The position numbers and the translations under genes were made by a program. A stretch of 64,000 nucleotides of DNA from Eriocheir sinensis. Lineage: Eukaryota > Arthropoda > Malacostraca > Decapoda > Varunidae. Positions within the stretch are counted from its first letter, which is position 1. Each line of letters begins with the position of its first letter. The notes beneath the pieces are model-generated. The model made no database searches, was not told the DNA's origin, and saw only the letters and a list, made by a program, of their open reading frames with translations. The stretch lies in NCBI RefSeq assembly GCF_024679095.1, contig NC_066509.1, forward strand, positions 20,196,811-20,260,810. The letters run 5' to 3'. Positions 16,233 to 32,096 of the stretch are shown here, one piece after another.

Positions 16233-19200
16233 TTTTTATTGATATTTGCGTTATTTATGTGTATTTTGTATATGTTGTCTCATAGAAATTTACATTATTT
16301 TATTGGTATTTTGTCTATTTATTTTGATACGAATTACATGATTATTTGTGTATTTTTTACATTTTTTCATACGTATTTACATTATTTAATGTGTATTTTG
16401 TTTATATATTTTTATACAAATTTACGTTATTATATGTGTATTTGTATAGGTATTTTGATACATATTTACATTATTTTATATATTTTGTATATATATTTCA
16501 ATTCAGATTTAGCTTATTTTATGTGTATTTTGTATATCTATTTATTTTAATACAAAATCAAATATTTTATGTTTTTTCGTATTTATATTTTTATAAAAAA
16601 TGCGTTCTTTTATGGGTATTTTGCATCTTAATTTTCATACATATTTACATAATTTTATTAATATTTTTTGTATTTATTTTGATACGATTTTACATTATTT
16701 TATTTGTGTTTTGTATATATTTTTTATACATATTTACATTATTTAATGATTTTTTTGTATATATATTTGATACAAATTTACGTTCTTTTAAGTCTATATG
16801 TTTATATATTTTCATTCAAATTTTCATTATTTTATGTGTATTTTGTATATGTATTTCAATACAAATTTACCTATTTTTATATGTTTTTTGTATATTTATT
16901 TTCATACAAGTTTAAATTATTTTTGTGTATTTTTGTATATAGTTTTATACAAATTTAGGTTATTTTATGTGTATTTTGTATATCTATTTTCATACAAATA
17001 CACATTCTTTTCATGATATTTTGTTTATTTATTTTGACACAATTTAACATTATTTAATGTGTATTTTGTATATATATTTTTATACGTATTTACATTATTT
17101 CAAGTGTATTTTGTATATATATTTCTATAGAAATCTGCGTTATTTTATGTGTATTCGTATATATATTTTGAAACAAATTTACATTATTTTATGTGTAATT
17201 TGCATATTTTTTCAATACAAATTTACCTTATTGTATGTGCATTTTGTATATTAATTTTAATTCAAATTTGATTAATCTATGTGTATTTTTGTATATGTAT
17301 TTTTATAAAAAAATATGCTTTATTTTATGGGTATTTTGCATCTTTATTTTCATACAAATTTACATTATTTTATTGATATTCTGTGTATTTATTTTGATAT
17401 GATTTTACATTATTCTATGTGTATTTTGTATATATATTTTATATAAAATGTATTTGTTTTAATTTCATACAAATCTACATTATTTTATGTGTTTTTTGTA
17501 CATGTATTTAAATACAAATTTAACTAGTTATATGTGTATTTTGTATATCTATTTTGTATGTATATTTTCATAGAAATTTACTCTATTTTATGAGTATTTG
17601 TATATATATTTTGATACAAATTTACATTATTGATGTGTATTTTGCATATCTATTTCAATACAAATTTAATTTATTGTACGTGCATTTTGTATATTTAATT
17701 TAATACAAACTTAACTATTTTATATGTATTTTTGTATATATATTTTTATGCAAATATGCGTTATTATATGGATATTTTGCATCTTTATTTTCATACAAAT
17801 TTACATTATTTTATTGATATTCTCTTTATTTATTTTGATACGATTTAACATTATTCTATGTGTATTTTGTATATTTTTTTTATACATATTTACATTATTT
17901 AATGTTCATTTTGTATATATATTTTATCCAAATTTACATTATTTTATGTGTATTTGTTTATATATTTTCATACAAATTTACATTATTTTATGTGTTTTTT
18001 GTATATATATTTTTCTACGTATTTAAATTATTTTATGTGTATTTTGTATATACATTTTCATAAAAAAATTACGTTATTTTATTGTGTGTATAAGTATATA
18101 TTTTGATACAAATTTTATACAAATTCATGTTATTTAATGTGTATTTTCTTATATATTTTCATACAAATTTATATTATTTTATGTGTATTTTTTCATATAT
18201 TTCATTACATATTTACCTTATTTTATGTTTATTTTGTATATTTATTTTATTCAATTTTAAATTATTTTATGTGTATACTTGTATTTGTATTTAGGTTATT
18301 TTATGTGTATTTTGTATATATATTTTCATCCAAAATTACATTATTTTATTGGTATTTCTTAATTTAATTCGATACGAATTTAGATTATTTCATAGGTATT
18401 TTGTATACATATTTTTATACTCATTTACATTATCTAAAGTGTGTTTTGTATATATATTTTTATGCAAATTTATTTTATGTTCATTTTTGTACATATATAT
18501 TTATAGAAATTTGCGTTATTTTATGTATATAGTTTTATATAAATCTACGTTATTTTATGTGCATTTTGTATATTTATATTTATACAAATACACATTCTTT
18601 TATTGGTATATTGTTTATTTACATTTATACGAATTTACATTATTTTATGTGTATTTTGTATACATTTTTTATACGTATTTACTTAATATTATGTGTATTT
18701 TGTATATGTATTTTTATAGAAATCTACGTTATTTTATGTGTATTCGTATATATATTTTGAAACAAATTTACATTATTTTATATGTATTTTGCATATCTAT
18801 TTCAATACAAATTTACCTTATTGTATGTGCATTTTGTATATTTATTTTAATACAAGTTCAAATATTTTATGTGTATTTTGGTATCAATAATTTTATAAAA
18901 AAATGCGTTATTTTATAGGTATTTTGCATCTTAATTTTCATTTTATATGTACTTTGTATATATATTTTTATACGCTCTTACATTATTTAATATTTATTTT
19001 GAATATATATTTTATACAAATTCATGGTATTTTATGTGTATTTGTATATATATTTTCATATAAATTTACATTATTGTATGTGTATTTTGTACATATATTT
19101 TATTACAAATCTACCTTATTTTATGTTTATTTTGTATGTGTATTTTGTATATTTATATTTATCCAAATTATTGGTATTTTGTTTATCTATTTTAATTCGA

Positions 19201-20947
19201 ATTTACATTATTTTATGTGTATTTTGAATAAATTTTTTTATACGTATTTACTTAATTTTATGTGTATTTTGTATATGTATTTTTATAGAAATCTACGTTA
19301 TTTTATGTGTATTCGCATATATATTTTGAAACAAATTTACATTATTTTATATGTATTTTGCATATCTATTTCAATACAAATTTACCTTATTGTATGTGCA
19401 TTTTGTATATTTATTTTGATACAAATTCAAATATTTTATGTGTATTTTGGTATCAAAATTTTTATAAAAAATGCGTTATTTTATAGGTATTTTGCATCTT
19501 AATTTTCATACAAATTTACATTATTTTATTAATATTCTGTGTATATATTTTGATACGATTTTACATTATTCTATTTGTGTTTTGTATATATTTTTTTATA
19601 CATATTTACATTATTTAATGTGTATTTTGATTATATATTTCATACAAATTTACGTTATTATATGTGTATTTGTTTATATATTTTCTTTCAAATTTACATT
19701 ATTTTATGTGTATTTTGTATATGTATTTCAATAGAAATTAACCTAATTTTATGTGTATTTTGTATATTTCTTTTCATACAAATTTAAATTATTTTTGTGT
19801 ATTTTTGTATATAGTTTTATACAAATTTAGGTTATTTTATGTACGGATTTACATTATTTAATGTGTGTTTTGTATATATATTTTTATCCAAAGTTACTTT
19901 ATTTTACGTTCATTTTTGGACATATATTTTTATAGAAATTAGCGTTATTTTATATGTATTTGTATATGTTTTCTCATACAAATTTACATTATTTTATTGA
20001 TATTTGGTTTATTTAATTTGATACGAATTACATGATTATATGTGTATTTTGTACATATTTTTTATACGTATTTACATTACTTAATGTGTATTTTGTTTAT
20101 ATATTTTTAAAGAAATTTACGTTATTATATGTATTTTTATAAATATTTTGATACAAATTTACATTATTTTATGTATTTTCTATATACATTTCAATTCAAA
20201 TTTAGCTTATTTTATCTGTATTTTGTATATCTTTTTTCATACGAATTTAATAAATTCTGTGTATTTTTGTATATAGTTTTATACAAATTTACGTTATTTT
20301 ATGTGTATTTTGTATATTTATATTTATACAAATACACATCCTTTTATTGGTATTTTGTTTATTTATTTTGATACGAATTTACATTATTTTATGTGTATTT
20401 TGTATATATTTTCTTATACGTATTTACTTCATTTTATGTGTATTTTGTATATATATTTTTATACAAATCTACGTTATTTTATGTGTATTCGTATATATAT
20501 TTTGAAACAAATTTACATTGTTTTATATGTATTTTGCATATCTATTTCAATACAGATTTATCTTATTGTATGTGTATTTTGTATATTTATTTTAATACAA
20601 ATTAATTTTTTTATGTGTATTTTGGTATATATATTTTTATAAAAAAATGCGTTATTTAATGGGTATTTTGCATCTTTATTTTCATACAAATTTACATTGT
20701 TTTCTTAATATTCAGTGTATTTATTTTGATACGATTTTACATTATTGTATTTGTGTTTTGTATATATTTTTTATACTTATTTACATTATTTAATGTGTAT
20801 TTTGTATATTTTAAAACAAATTTACGTTATTTTATGCGCATCTGTTAAAATATTTTGACACAAATTTACCTTATTTTATGTATTTTGTATATATATTTTA
20901 ATACAAATTTAGTTTATTTTATGTATATTTTGTATATCTATTTTCAT
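16233..20947 (+). repeat. Plus-oriented satellite block, 4.7 kb
   Basis: T-rich throughout, ending at junction J3. Bases 16505-18620 are a close copy of 35757-37866, and the copy continues to about 18940. A local duplication of about 568 bp makes 18620-18940 and 19190-19505 near repeats of each other (ATGCGTT variants at 18902 and 19470). Bases 17900-20940 also correspond to the indel-ridden 54700-57150. No gene seen. Confidence 0.89.
16505..18620 (+). repeat. Segmental duplicate of 35757-37866
   Basis: Both copies start in TTTAGCTTATTTTATGTG and carry the rare ATTTATTTTAATACAAAATC. Both go through the same odd monomers, including ATATAAAATGTATTTGTTTT near 17447 and 36695, GAGTATT near 17590 and 36840, and AATTTTATACAAATTCATG near 18110 and 37356. 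Differences are scattered substitutions and small indels. A third, degraded copy of the left part is at 62905-63870. Confidence 0.85.
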
Positions 20948-22704
<1,757 letters not shown>

Positions 22705-25700
22705 ACGTTTTTTATGTCTATTCGTATATATATATATTGAAACAAATTTACACTGTTTTATTTGTATTTTGCGTTTTTTTTCAATACAAATTTACCTTTT
22801 TGTATGTGTGCATTATGTATATTAATTTTAATACAAATTTAATTATTCTATGTGTATTTTTGTATATGTATTTAAAAAAAAATGCTTTATCTTATGGGTA
22901 TTTTGCATCTTTATTTTCATACAAATTTAAATTATTTTATTGATATTCTGTGTACTTATTTTGATACGATTTTACATTATTCTATGTATAACAAAAATAA
23001 ATATATACAAAAATACACAAAAATAATTTAAATTTGTTTGAAAATAGATATGCAAAATATGTGTATTTTGTATATATATTTAAATTCAAATTTAGCTTAT
23101 TTTGTGTGTATTTTGTATATATTTTCATTCAAATTTAATTACTTCTGTGTATTTTTGTAAATAGTTTTATATAAATTTACGTTATTTTATGTGTATTTTG
23201 TATATTTATATTTATACACATACACATTCTTTTATTAGTGTTTTGTTTATTTATTTTGATACGAATTTACATTATTTTATGTGTATTTTGTATACATTTT
23301 TTTATACGTATTTACTTCATTTTATGTGTATTTTGTATATATATTTTTACAGAAATCTACGTTTTTTTAAGTGTTTTCGTATATATATTTTAAAACAAAT
23401 TTACATTGTTTTATATGTATTTTGCATATCTATTTCAATACAAATTTACCTTATTGTATGTGTTTTTTGTATATTTATTTTAATACAAATATAATTTTTT
23501 GATGTGTATTTTGGTATATTTATTTTTATAATTAAAAAAAATGCTTTATTTTATGGGTATTTTGCTTCTTTATTTTCATACAAATTTACATTATTTTATT
23601 AATATTCTGTGTATTTATTTTCATACGATTTTACATTATTCTATTTGTGTTTTGTACATATTTTTTATACAAATTTACGTTTTTTTATAAAATTATTGAT
23701 ACCAAAATACACATAAAATATTTAAATTTTATAAAAAATGCGTTATTTTAAAGGTATTTTGCATTTTAATTTTCATTTTATATGTACTTTGTATATATAT
23801 TTTTATACGCTTTTACATTATTTAATATTTATTTTGAATATATATTTTTATACAGATTCATGGTATTTTATGTGTATTTGTATATATATTTTGAAACAAA
23901 TTTACATTGTTTTATATGTATTTTTGCATATCTCTTTCAATACAAATTTACCTTATTGCATGTGTATTTTGTATATTTATTTCAATACAAATTTAAATAT
24001 TTTATGTGTATTTTGGTATATATATTTTTATAAGAAATGCGCTATTTTATGGGAATTTTGCATCTTTATTTTCATACAAATTTACGTTATTTTATTAATA
24101 TTCGGTGTATTTATTTTGATACGATTTTACATTATTCTATTTGTTTTTTGTATATATTTTTTTATACATATTTTCATTATTTAATGTGTATCTTGCATAT
24201 ATATTTTATACAAATTTATTATGTATTATCTATTTTCATACAAATACACATTCTTTTCATGATATTTTGTTTATTTATTTTGACACGAATTTACATTATT
24301 TGATATGTATTTTGGTATCAATATTTTTATAAAAAATGCGTTATTTTATAGGTATTTTGCATCTTAATTTTCATACAAATTTACATTATCTTATTAACAT
24401 TCTGTGTATATATTTTGATACGATTTTACATTATTCTATTTGTGTTTTGTATATATTTTTTTATACATATTTACATTATTTAATGTGTATTTTGATTATA
24501 TATTTCATACAAATTTACGTTATTATATGTGTATTTGTTTATATATTTTCTTTCAAATTTACATTATTTTATATGTATTTTGTATATGTATTTCAATACA
24601 AATTAACATAATTTTATGTGTATTTTGTATATTTCTTTTCATACAAATTTAAATTATTTTTGTGTATTTTTGTATATAGTTTTATACAAATTTAGGTTAT
24701 TTTATGTACGCATTTACATTATTTAATGTGTGTTTTGTATATATATTTTTATCCAAAGTTACTTTATTTTACGTTCATTTTTGGACATATATTTTTATGG
24801 AAATTAGCGTTATTTTATATGTATTTGTATATGTTTTCTCATACAAATTTACATTATTTTATTGATATTTTGTTTATTTAGTTTGATACGAATTACATGA
24901 TTATATGTGTATTTTGTACATATTTTTTATACGTAATTACATTACTTAATGTGTATTTTGTTTATATGTTTTTAAACAAATTTACGTTATTATATGTATT
25001 TTTATAAATATTTTGATACAAATTTACATTATTTTATGTATTTTCTATATACATTTCAATTCAAATTTAGCTTATTTTATCTGTATTTTGTATATCTATA
25101 TTCATACGAATTTAATAACTTCTGTGTATTTTTGTATATAGTTTTATACAAATTTACGTTATTTTATGTGTATTTTGTATATTTATATTTATACAAATAC
25201 ACATTCTTTTATTGGTATTTTGTTTATTTATTTTGATACGAATTTACATTATTTTATGTGTATTTTGTATATATATTTTTATACAAATCTACGTTATTTT
25301 ATGTGTATTCGTATATATATTTTGAAACAAATTTACATTGTTTTATATGTATTTTGCATATCTATTTCAATACAGATTTACCTTATTGTATGTGTATTTT
25401 GTATATTTATTTTAATACAAATACACATTCTTTTATTGATATTTTAATTATTTATTTTGACACGAATTTACATTATTTAATGTGTATTTTGTATATATAT
25501 TTTTATACGTATTTACAACATTTCATGTGTATTTTGTATATATTTCTCTAGAAATCTACGTTATTTTATGTGTATTCGTATATATATTTTGAAACAAATC
25601 TACATTATTTTATGTGTATTTTGTATATATATTTCATTATAAATTTGCCTTATTTTAAGTTTATTTTCATATCTATTTTCATTCAAATTCAAATCATTTT

Positions 25701-25847
25701 ATGTGTATATATTTATTTGTATATACGTTATTTTATGTGTATTTTCTATATATATTTTCATTCAAAATTACATTATTTTATCGGTATTTTCTTCATTTAT
25801 TTCGACACGAATTTAGATTATTTCATGTGTATTTTCTTTACATATAC
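22705..25847 (+). repeat. Plus-oriented satellite with two tiny inverted patches
   Basis: T-rich satellite except for about 22989-23058 (70 bp, A-rich strand) and 23694-23725 (32 bp, A-rich strand). Bases 24336-25430 are a close copy of 286-1400; the rest to 25847 matches 2725-3160 and ends at junction J1. No gene seen. Confidence 0.86.
23681..23738. repeat. Perfect 13-bp inverted repeat bounding a 32-bp inversion
   Basis: TTTTTTATAAAAT at 23681-23693 is the exact reverse complement of ATTTTATAAAAAA at 23726-23738. The 32 bp between are the reverse complement of the TTTTGG-variant monomer seen upright at about 18850-18890. The upright order elsewhere ends in the same TTTTATAAAAAATGCG. This is a micro-inversion between inverted homology arms. 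Confidence 0.85.
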
Positions 25848-25870
25848 ATATAGAGTAAATTTCTATGAAA
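25841..25870. other. Orientation-switch junction J1, copy 3
   Basis: CATATACATA runs into TAGAGTAAATTTCTATGA, the same fusion as at 3141 and 39697. Confidence 0.82.
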
Positions 25871-26797
25871 ATATATATTCAAAATACATATAAAATTATG
25901 TAAATAAGTATAAAAATATATATATCAAATACACTTAAAAAAAAAGAAAATTCGTATCAAAATAAATAAATAAAATTCCGATAAAAGAACGTAAATTCGA
26001 ATTAAAATAAATAAACAAAATACCAATAAAAGAATGTGTATTTGGATAAATATAAATATACAAAATACACATACAAAATAAACATAAAATAAGGTAGATT
26101 TGTAATAAAATATATGTACAAAATACACATAAGATAATGTAAATTTATATGAAAATATATATACAAATACACATAAAATACCATGAATTTGTATAAAAAT
26201 ATATATTCAAAATAAATATTAAATAATGGAAAAGCGTATATAAATATATATACAAAGTACATATAAAATAATGTAAATTCGTATCAATAAAAATCAACAA
26301 AACACCAATAAAATAATATATATTTGAATGAAAATAAATTTACAAAATACACATAACATAACTAAAATTTGTATTAAAATATATACAAAAATACATAGAA
26401 ATAATTTGAGTTTGTATGAAAATAGATATACAAAATACACATAAAACTAGGTAAATTTCTTTTGAAATGTATATACAAAATACCTATAAAATATTGTAAA
26501 TTTGTGTCAAAATATATAAACAAATACACATAAAATAACGTAAATTTGTATGAAAAATATATACAAAATACACATAGAATAATGTCAATTCCTATCAAAA
26601 TGAATGAGCAGAATATCAATAAAATAATGTAAATTTTTATGAAAATAAAGATGCAAAATCCCCCAAAAATAAAGAATATGTTTATAAAAATACAGATACA
26701 AAAATACACATCGAATAATTAAATTTGTATTAAAATTAATATACAAAATGCGTATATAATAAGGTAAATTTGTATTGAAAAAATATGCAACATACAC
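25848..26797 (-). repeat. Satellite block, T-rich strand on -
   Basis: 0.95 kb of minus-oriented satellite between J1 and inverted J2. The part from about 26000 to 26797 matches 51700-52450, 52454-53196 and the reverse complement of 32078-32880. No gene seen. Confidence 0.86.
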
Positions 26798-26812
26798 GTT
26801 TACTCATACAAA
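26783..26812. other. Orientation-switch junction J2, inverted copy
   Basis: GCAACATACACGTTTACTC, the reverse complement of GAGTAAACGTGTATGTTGC, links a minus block to a plus block. Upright copies are at 28580, 30174 and 32070, and another inverted copy is at 53183. The core ACGTGTATGTTGC is not part of a normal monomer. Confidence 0.85.
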
Positions 26813-28094
26813 TTTTTTTATTTTATTGGTATTTTGTTTATTTATTTTGATACGAATTACATTATTATATGTGTATTTTGTACATATTTTTTTATACGTA
26901 TTTACATTATTTAATGTGTATTTTGTTTATATATTTTCATACAAATTTACGTTATTATATGTGTATTTGTATAAATATTTTGATACAAATTTACTTTATT
27001 TCGTGTGTATTTTGTATATATTTTCATATAAATTTAATTACTTCAGTGTATTTTTGTATATAGTTTTATATAAATTTACGTTATTTTATGTGTATTTTGT
27101 ATATTTATATTCATACAAATACACATTCTTTTATTGGTATTTTTTTTATTTATTTTAATACGAATTTACATTATTTTATGATATATATTTTATCCAAATT
27201 TACATTATTTTATGAGTATTTGTTTATATATTTTCATACATATTTACACTATTTTATGTGTTTTTTGTATATATATTTTTCTACGTATTTAAATTATTTT
27301 ATGTGTATTTTGTATATACATTTTCATAAAAAAAATTACGTTATTTTATTGTGTGTATAAGTATATATTTTGATACAAATTTTATACAAATTCATGTTAT
27401 TTAATATGTATTTGTATATATATTTTCATACAAATTTATATTATTTTATGTGTATTTTTTCATATATTTCATTACAAATTTACCTTATTTTATGTTTATT
27501 TTGTATATTTATTTCATTCAATTTTAATTATTTTATGTGTATATTTGTATTTGTATTTAGGTTATTTTATGTGTATTTTGTATATATATTTTCATCCAAA
27601 ATTTATTATTTTATTGGTATTTCCTTATATAATTCGATACGAATTTAGATTATTTCATAGGTATTTTGTATACATATTTTTATACTCATTTACATTATCT
27701 AATGTGTGTTTTGTATATATATTTTTATGCAAATTTATTTAATGTTCATTTTTGTACATATATTTTTATAGAAATTTGCGTTATTTTATGTATATAGTTT
27801 TATATAAATTTACGTTATTTTATGTGCATTTTGTATATTTATATTTATACAAATACACATTCTTTTATTGGTATATTGTTTATTTACATTTATACGAATT
27901 TACATTATTTTATGTGTATTTTGTATACATTTTTTTATAGTAATTTACTTATTTTTATGTGTATTTTGTATATGTATTTTTATAGAAATCTACGTTATTT
28001 TATGTGTATTCGTATATATATTTTGAAACAAATTTACATTATTTTATATGTATTTTGCATATCTATTTCAATACAAATTTAATACAAATACAAA
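26798..28094 (+). repeat. Satellite block, T-rich strand on +
   Basis: 1.3 kb of T-rich satellite. From about 27180 to 28080 it follows 17910-18810 closely. It ends where ATACAAATTT runs into AATACAAATACAAATTTTATATGC and the orientation flips. No gene seen. Confidence 0.86.
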
Positions 28095-28585
28095 TTTTAT
28101 ATGCAAAATACATATAAAACAATGTAAATTTGTTTCAAAATATATATACGAATACACATATAATAACGTAGATTTTTATAAAAATATATATACAAAATAC
28201 ACATAAAATGAAGTAAATACGTTAAAAAAAATGTATACAAAATACACATAAAATAATGTAAATTCGTATCAAAATAAATAAATAAAATAGCAATAAAAGA
28301 ATGTGTATTTGTATAAATATAAATATACAAAATACACATAAAATAAGCTAAATTTGAATTGAAATATATATACAAAATACATGAAATAAAGTAAATTTGT
28401 ATCAAAATATTTATACAAATACACATATAATAACGTAAATTTGTATGAAAATATATAAACAAAATAGACATTAAATAATGTAAATACGTATAAAGAAATA
28501 TGTAAAAAATACACATATAATCATGTAATTCGTATCAAAATAAATAAACAAAATACCAATAAAATAATATAAATTTGTATGAGTA
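28095..28585 (-). repeat. Satellite block, T-rich strand on -
   Basis: About 0.5 kb of minus-oriented satellite ending at J2. Monomer order matches 31500-32077, with fewer units. No gene seen. Confidence 0.85.
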
Positions 28586-28606
28586 AACGTGTATGTTGCA
28601 TATTTT
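28576..28606. other. Orientation-switch junction J2, upright copy 1
   Basis: GAGTAAACGTGTATGTTGC joins an A-rich block to a T-rich block, identical to the junctions at 30174 and 32070. Confidence 0.85.
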
Positions 28607-30007
28607 TTCAATACAAATTTGCCTTATTATATACGCATTTTGTATATTAATTTTAATATATGTTTATTTGAATATATATTTTGATACAAATTTACATTAT
28701 TTTATGTATTTTCTATATTTATTTCAATTCAAATTTAGCTTATTTTATGTGTCTTTTGTATATCTATTTTCATACAAATTTAATTATTTTTGTTTATTTT
28801 TGCATATAGTTTTATACAATTTTACGTTATTTTATGTGTATTTTGTATATTTATATTTATACAAGTAAACATTCTTTTATTGGCATTTAGTTTATTTATT
28901 TTGATACGAATTTACATTATTTTATGTGTATTTTGTATACATTTTCTTATACGTATTTACTTCATTTTATGTTTATTTTGAATATATATTTTTATAGAAA
29001 TCTACGTTATTTTATGTGTATTCGTATATATATTTTGAAACAAATTTACATTGTTTTATGTGTATTTTGCATATCTATTTCAATACAAATTTACCTTATT
29101 GTATGTGCATTTTGTATATTTATTGTAATACAAATTTAAATATTTTGTGTATTTTGGGATATATATTTTCATAAAAAATGCATTGTTTTATGGGTATTTT
29201 GCATCTTTATTTTCATACAAATTTACATTATTTTATTAATATTCTGTGTATTTATTTTGATACTATTTTACATTATTCTATTTGTGTTTTGTATATATTT
29301 TTATATATATATTTACATTATTTAATGTGTATTTTCTATATATATTTCATACAAATTTACGTTATTTTAAGTGTATTTGTTTATATATTTTCATTCAAAT
29401 TTACATTATTTTATGTGTATTTTGTATATGTATTTCAATAGAAATTTAACTAGTTTTATGTTTATTTTGTATATATATATTTATACAAATTTAAATTATT
29501 TTTGTGTATTTTTTTAATAGTTTTATACAAATTTACAATATTTCATGTGTATTTTGTATATCTATTTTCATACAAATACACATTCTTTTATTGATATTTA
29601 GTTTATTTATTTTGATGCGAATTTACATTATTTAATGTGTATTATGTATATATATTTTTATACGTATTTACGTCATTTCATGTGTATTTTGTATATATAT
29701 TTCTATAGAAATATACGTTATTTTATGTGTATTCGTATATATATTTTGAAACAAATATACATTGTTTTATGTGCATTTTGTATATTTTTTCAATACAAAT
29801 TTCCCTTATGGTACATGCATTTTGTATATTAATTTTAATACAAATTCAATTATTCTATGTGTATTCTTGTATATGTATTTTAAAAAAAATATGCTTTATT
29901 TTATGGGTATTTTGCATCTTTATTTTCATACAAAATTACATTATTTTATTGATATTCTGTGTATTTATTTTGATACGATTTTACATTATTCTATGTATAT
30001 TTTGTAT
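28586..30007 (+). repeat. Satellite block, T-rich strand on +, with a 711-bp unit
   Basis: 1.4 kb of T-rich satellite. The TGTATTCG variant occurs at 29021 and 29732, giving a full higher-order unit of 711 bp. It ends at TTTTGTATATCATACACACAT, where the array flips. No gene seen. Confidence 0.87.
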
Positions 30008-30181
30008 ATCATACACACATATAATAACGTAAATTTGTATGAAAATATATAAACAAAATACACATTAAATAATGTAAATACGTATAAAAAATATGTACAA
30101 AATACACATATAATCATGTAATTCCTATCAAAATAAATAAACAAAATACCAATAAAATAATATAAATTTGTATGAGTAAAC
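30008..30181 (-). repeat. Short minus-oriented satellite block
   Basis: About 175 bp (four monomers) of A-rich-strand satellite ending in J2. It equals the last part of the blocks that precede J2 at 28585 and 32077. Confidence 0.85.
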
Positions 30182-30200
30182 GTGTATGTTGCATATTTTT
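30170..30200. other. Orientation-switch junction J2, upright copy 2
   Basis: GAGTAAACGTGTATGTTGC again joins a minus block to a plus block. Confidence 0.85.
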
Positions 30201-30816
30201 TCAATACAAATTTACCTTATTATATACGCATTTTGTATATTAATTTTAATACAAATTTAATTATTCGATGAGTATTTTTGTATCTGTACTTGTATATATA
30301 TTTTTATACGCTTTTACATTATTTTATATTTATTTTGAATATATATTTTTATACAAATTCATGGTATTTTATGTGTATTTGTATATATATTTTTATATAA
30401 ATTTACATTATTTTATGTGTATTTTGTACATATATTTTTTTTAAAATCTACCTTATTTTATGTTTATTTTGTATGTGTATTTTGTATATTTATATTTATC
30501 CAAATACACATTCTTTTATTGGTATTTTGTTTATTTATTTTAATTCGAATTTACATTATTTTATGTGTATTTTGTATACATTTTTTTATACGTATTTACT
30601 TAATTTTATGTGTATTTTTTATATATATTTTTATAGAAATCTAGTTTTTTTTTATTTGTATTCGTATATATATTTTGAAACAAATTTACATTGTTTTATA
30701 TGTATTTTTGCATATCTCTTTCAATACAAATTTACCTTATTGTATGTGCATTTTGTATATTTATTTCAATGCAAATTTAAATATTTTATGTGTATTTTGG
30801 TATATATATTTTTATA
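30182..30816 (+). repeat. Satellite block, T-rich strand on +
   Basis: 0.63 kb of T-rich satellite, resembling 32078 onwards with deletions and 18960-19240. It ends at TTTTTATAAG, where A-rich ATTACGAAAATTTGAAT begins. No gene seen. Confidence 0.85.
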
Positions 30817-32077
30817 AGATTACGAAAATTTGAATAAAAATATATACAAAAAAACAAAAAAATAAATTTCAATTTGTATGAAAATAGATATACAAAATAC
30901 ACATATAATTAGTTAAATTTGTATTTAAATACATGTACAAAATACACATAAAATAATGTAAATTTGTATGAAATGAAAACAAATTCACATAAAATTCGCG
31001 TCAAAATAAATAAACAAAATATCAATAAAAGAATGTGTATTTGTATGAAAATAGATATACAAAATACACATAAAATAACCTAAATTTGTATCAAACTATA
31101 TACAAAAATACACAAAAATATTTTAAATTTGTTTGAAAATAAATATACAAAATACACATAAAATTAGGTTAATTTGTATTGAAATACATACACAAAATTC
31201 ACATAAAATAATGTAAATTTGAATGAAAATACATAAACAAATACACTTAAAATAACGTAAATTTGTGTAAAAAAATATGTACAAAACACAAAGGGAATAA
31301 TGTAAAATCGTATCAAAATAAATACACAGAATATTAATAAAATAATGTAAATTTGTGTGAAAATAAAGAAGCAAAATACCCATAAAATAACGCATTTTTT
31401 TATTTATAAAATATATATATATCAAAATACACATCAAAAAACTAAATTTGTATTAAAATAAATATACAAAAAACACATACAATAAAGTAAATTTGTATTG
31501 AAATAGATAAGCAAAATACATATAAAACAATGTAAATTTGTTTCAAAATATATATACGAATACACATATAATAACGTAGATTTCTATAAAAATATATATA
31601 AAAATTTAAAAAAAATAAAGTAAATAAGTACAAAAAAATGTATACAAAATACACTTAAAATAATGGAAATTCGTGTCAAAATAAATAAACAAAATACCAA
31701 TAAAAGAATGTGTATTTGTATATATATATAAATATACAAAATACACATAAAATAACGTAAATTTATATAAAACTATATACATAAATACACAGAAGTAATT
31801 AAATTTGTATGAAAATATATACAAAATACACACAAAATAAGCTAAATTTGAATTGAAATATATATACAAAATACATGAAATAAAGTAAATTTGTATCAAA
31901 ATATTTATACAAATACTAATAACGTAAATTTGTATGAAAATATATAAACAAAATACACATTAAATAATGTAAATACGTATAAAAAAATATGTACAAAATA
32001 CACATATAATCATGTAACTCGTATCAAAATAAACAAACAAAATACCAATAAAATAATATAAATTTGTATGAGTAAAC
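30817..32077 (-). repeat. Satellite block, T-rich strand on -
   Basis: 1.26 kb of minus-oriented satellite ending at J2. The start resembles 3340-3510. The TATATATATATAAAT stretch near 31721 is a small natural extension of the TA core. No gene seen. Confidence 0.86.
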
Positions 32078-32096
32078 GTGTATGTTGCATATTTTT
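32066..32096. other. Orientation-switch junction J2, upright copy 3
   Basis: GAGTAAACGTGTATGTTGC joins a minus block to a plus block. Confidence 0.85.
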
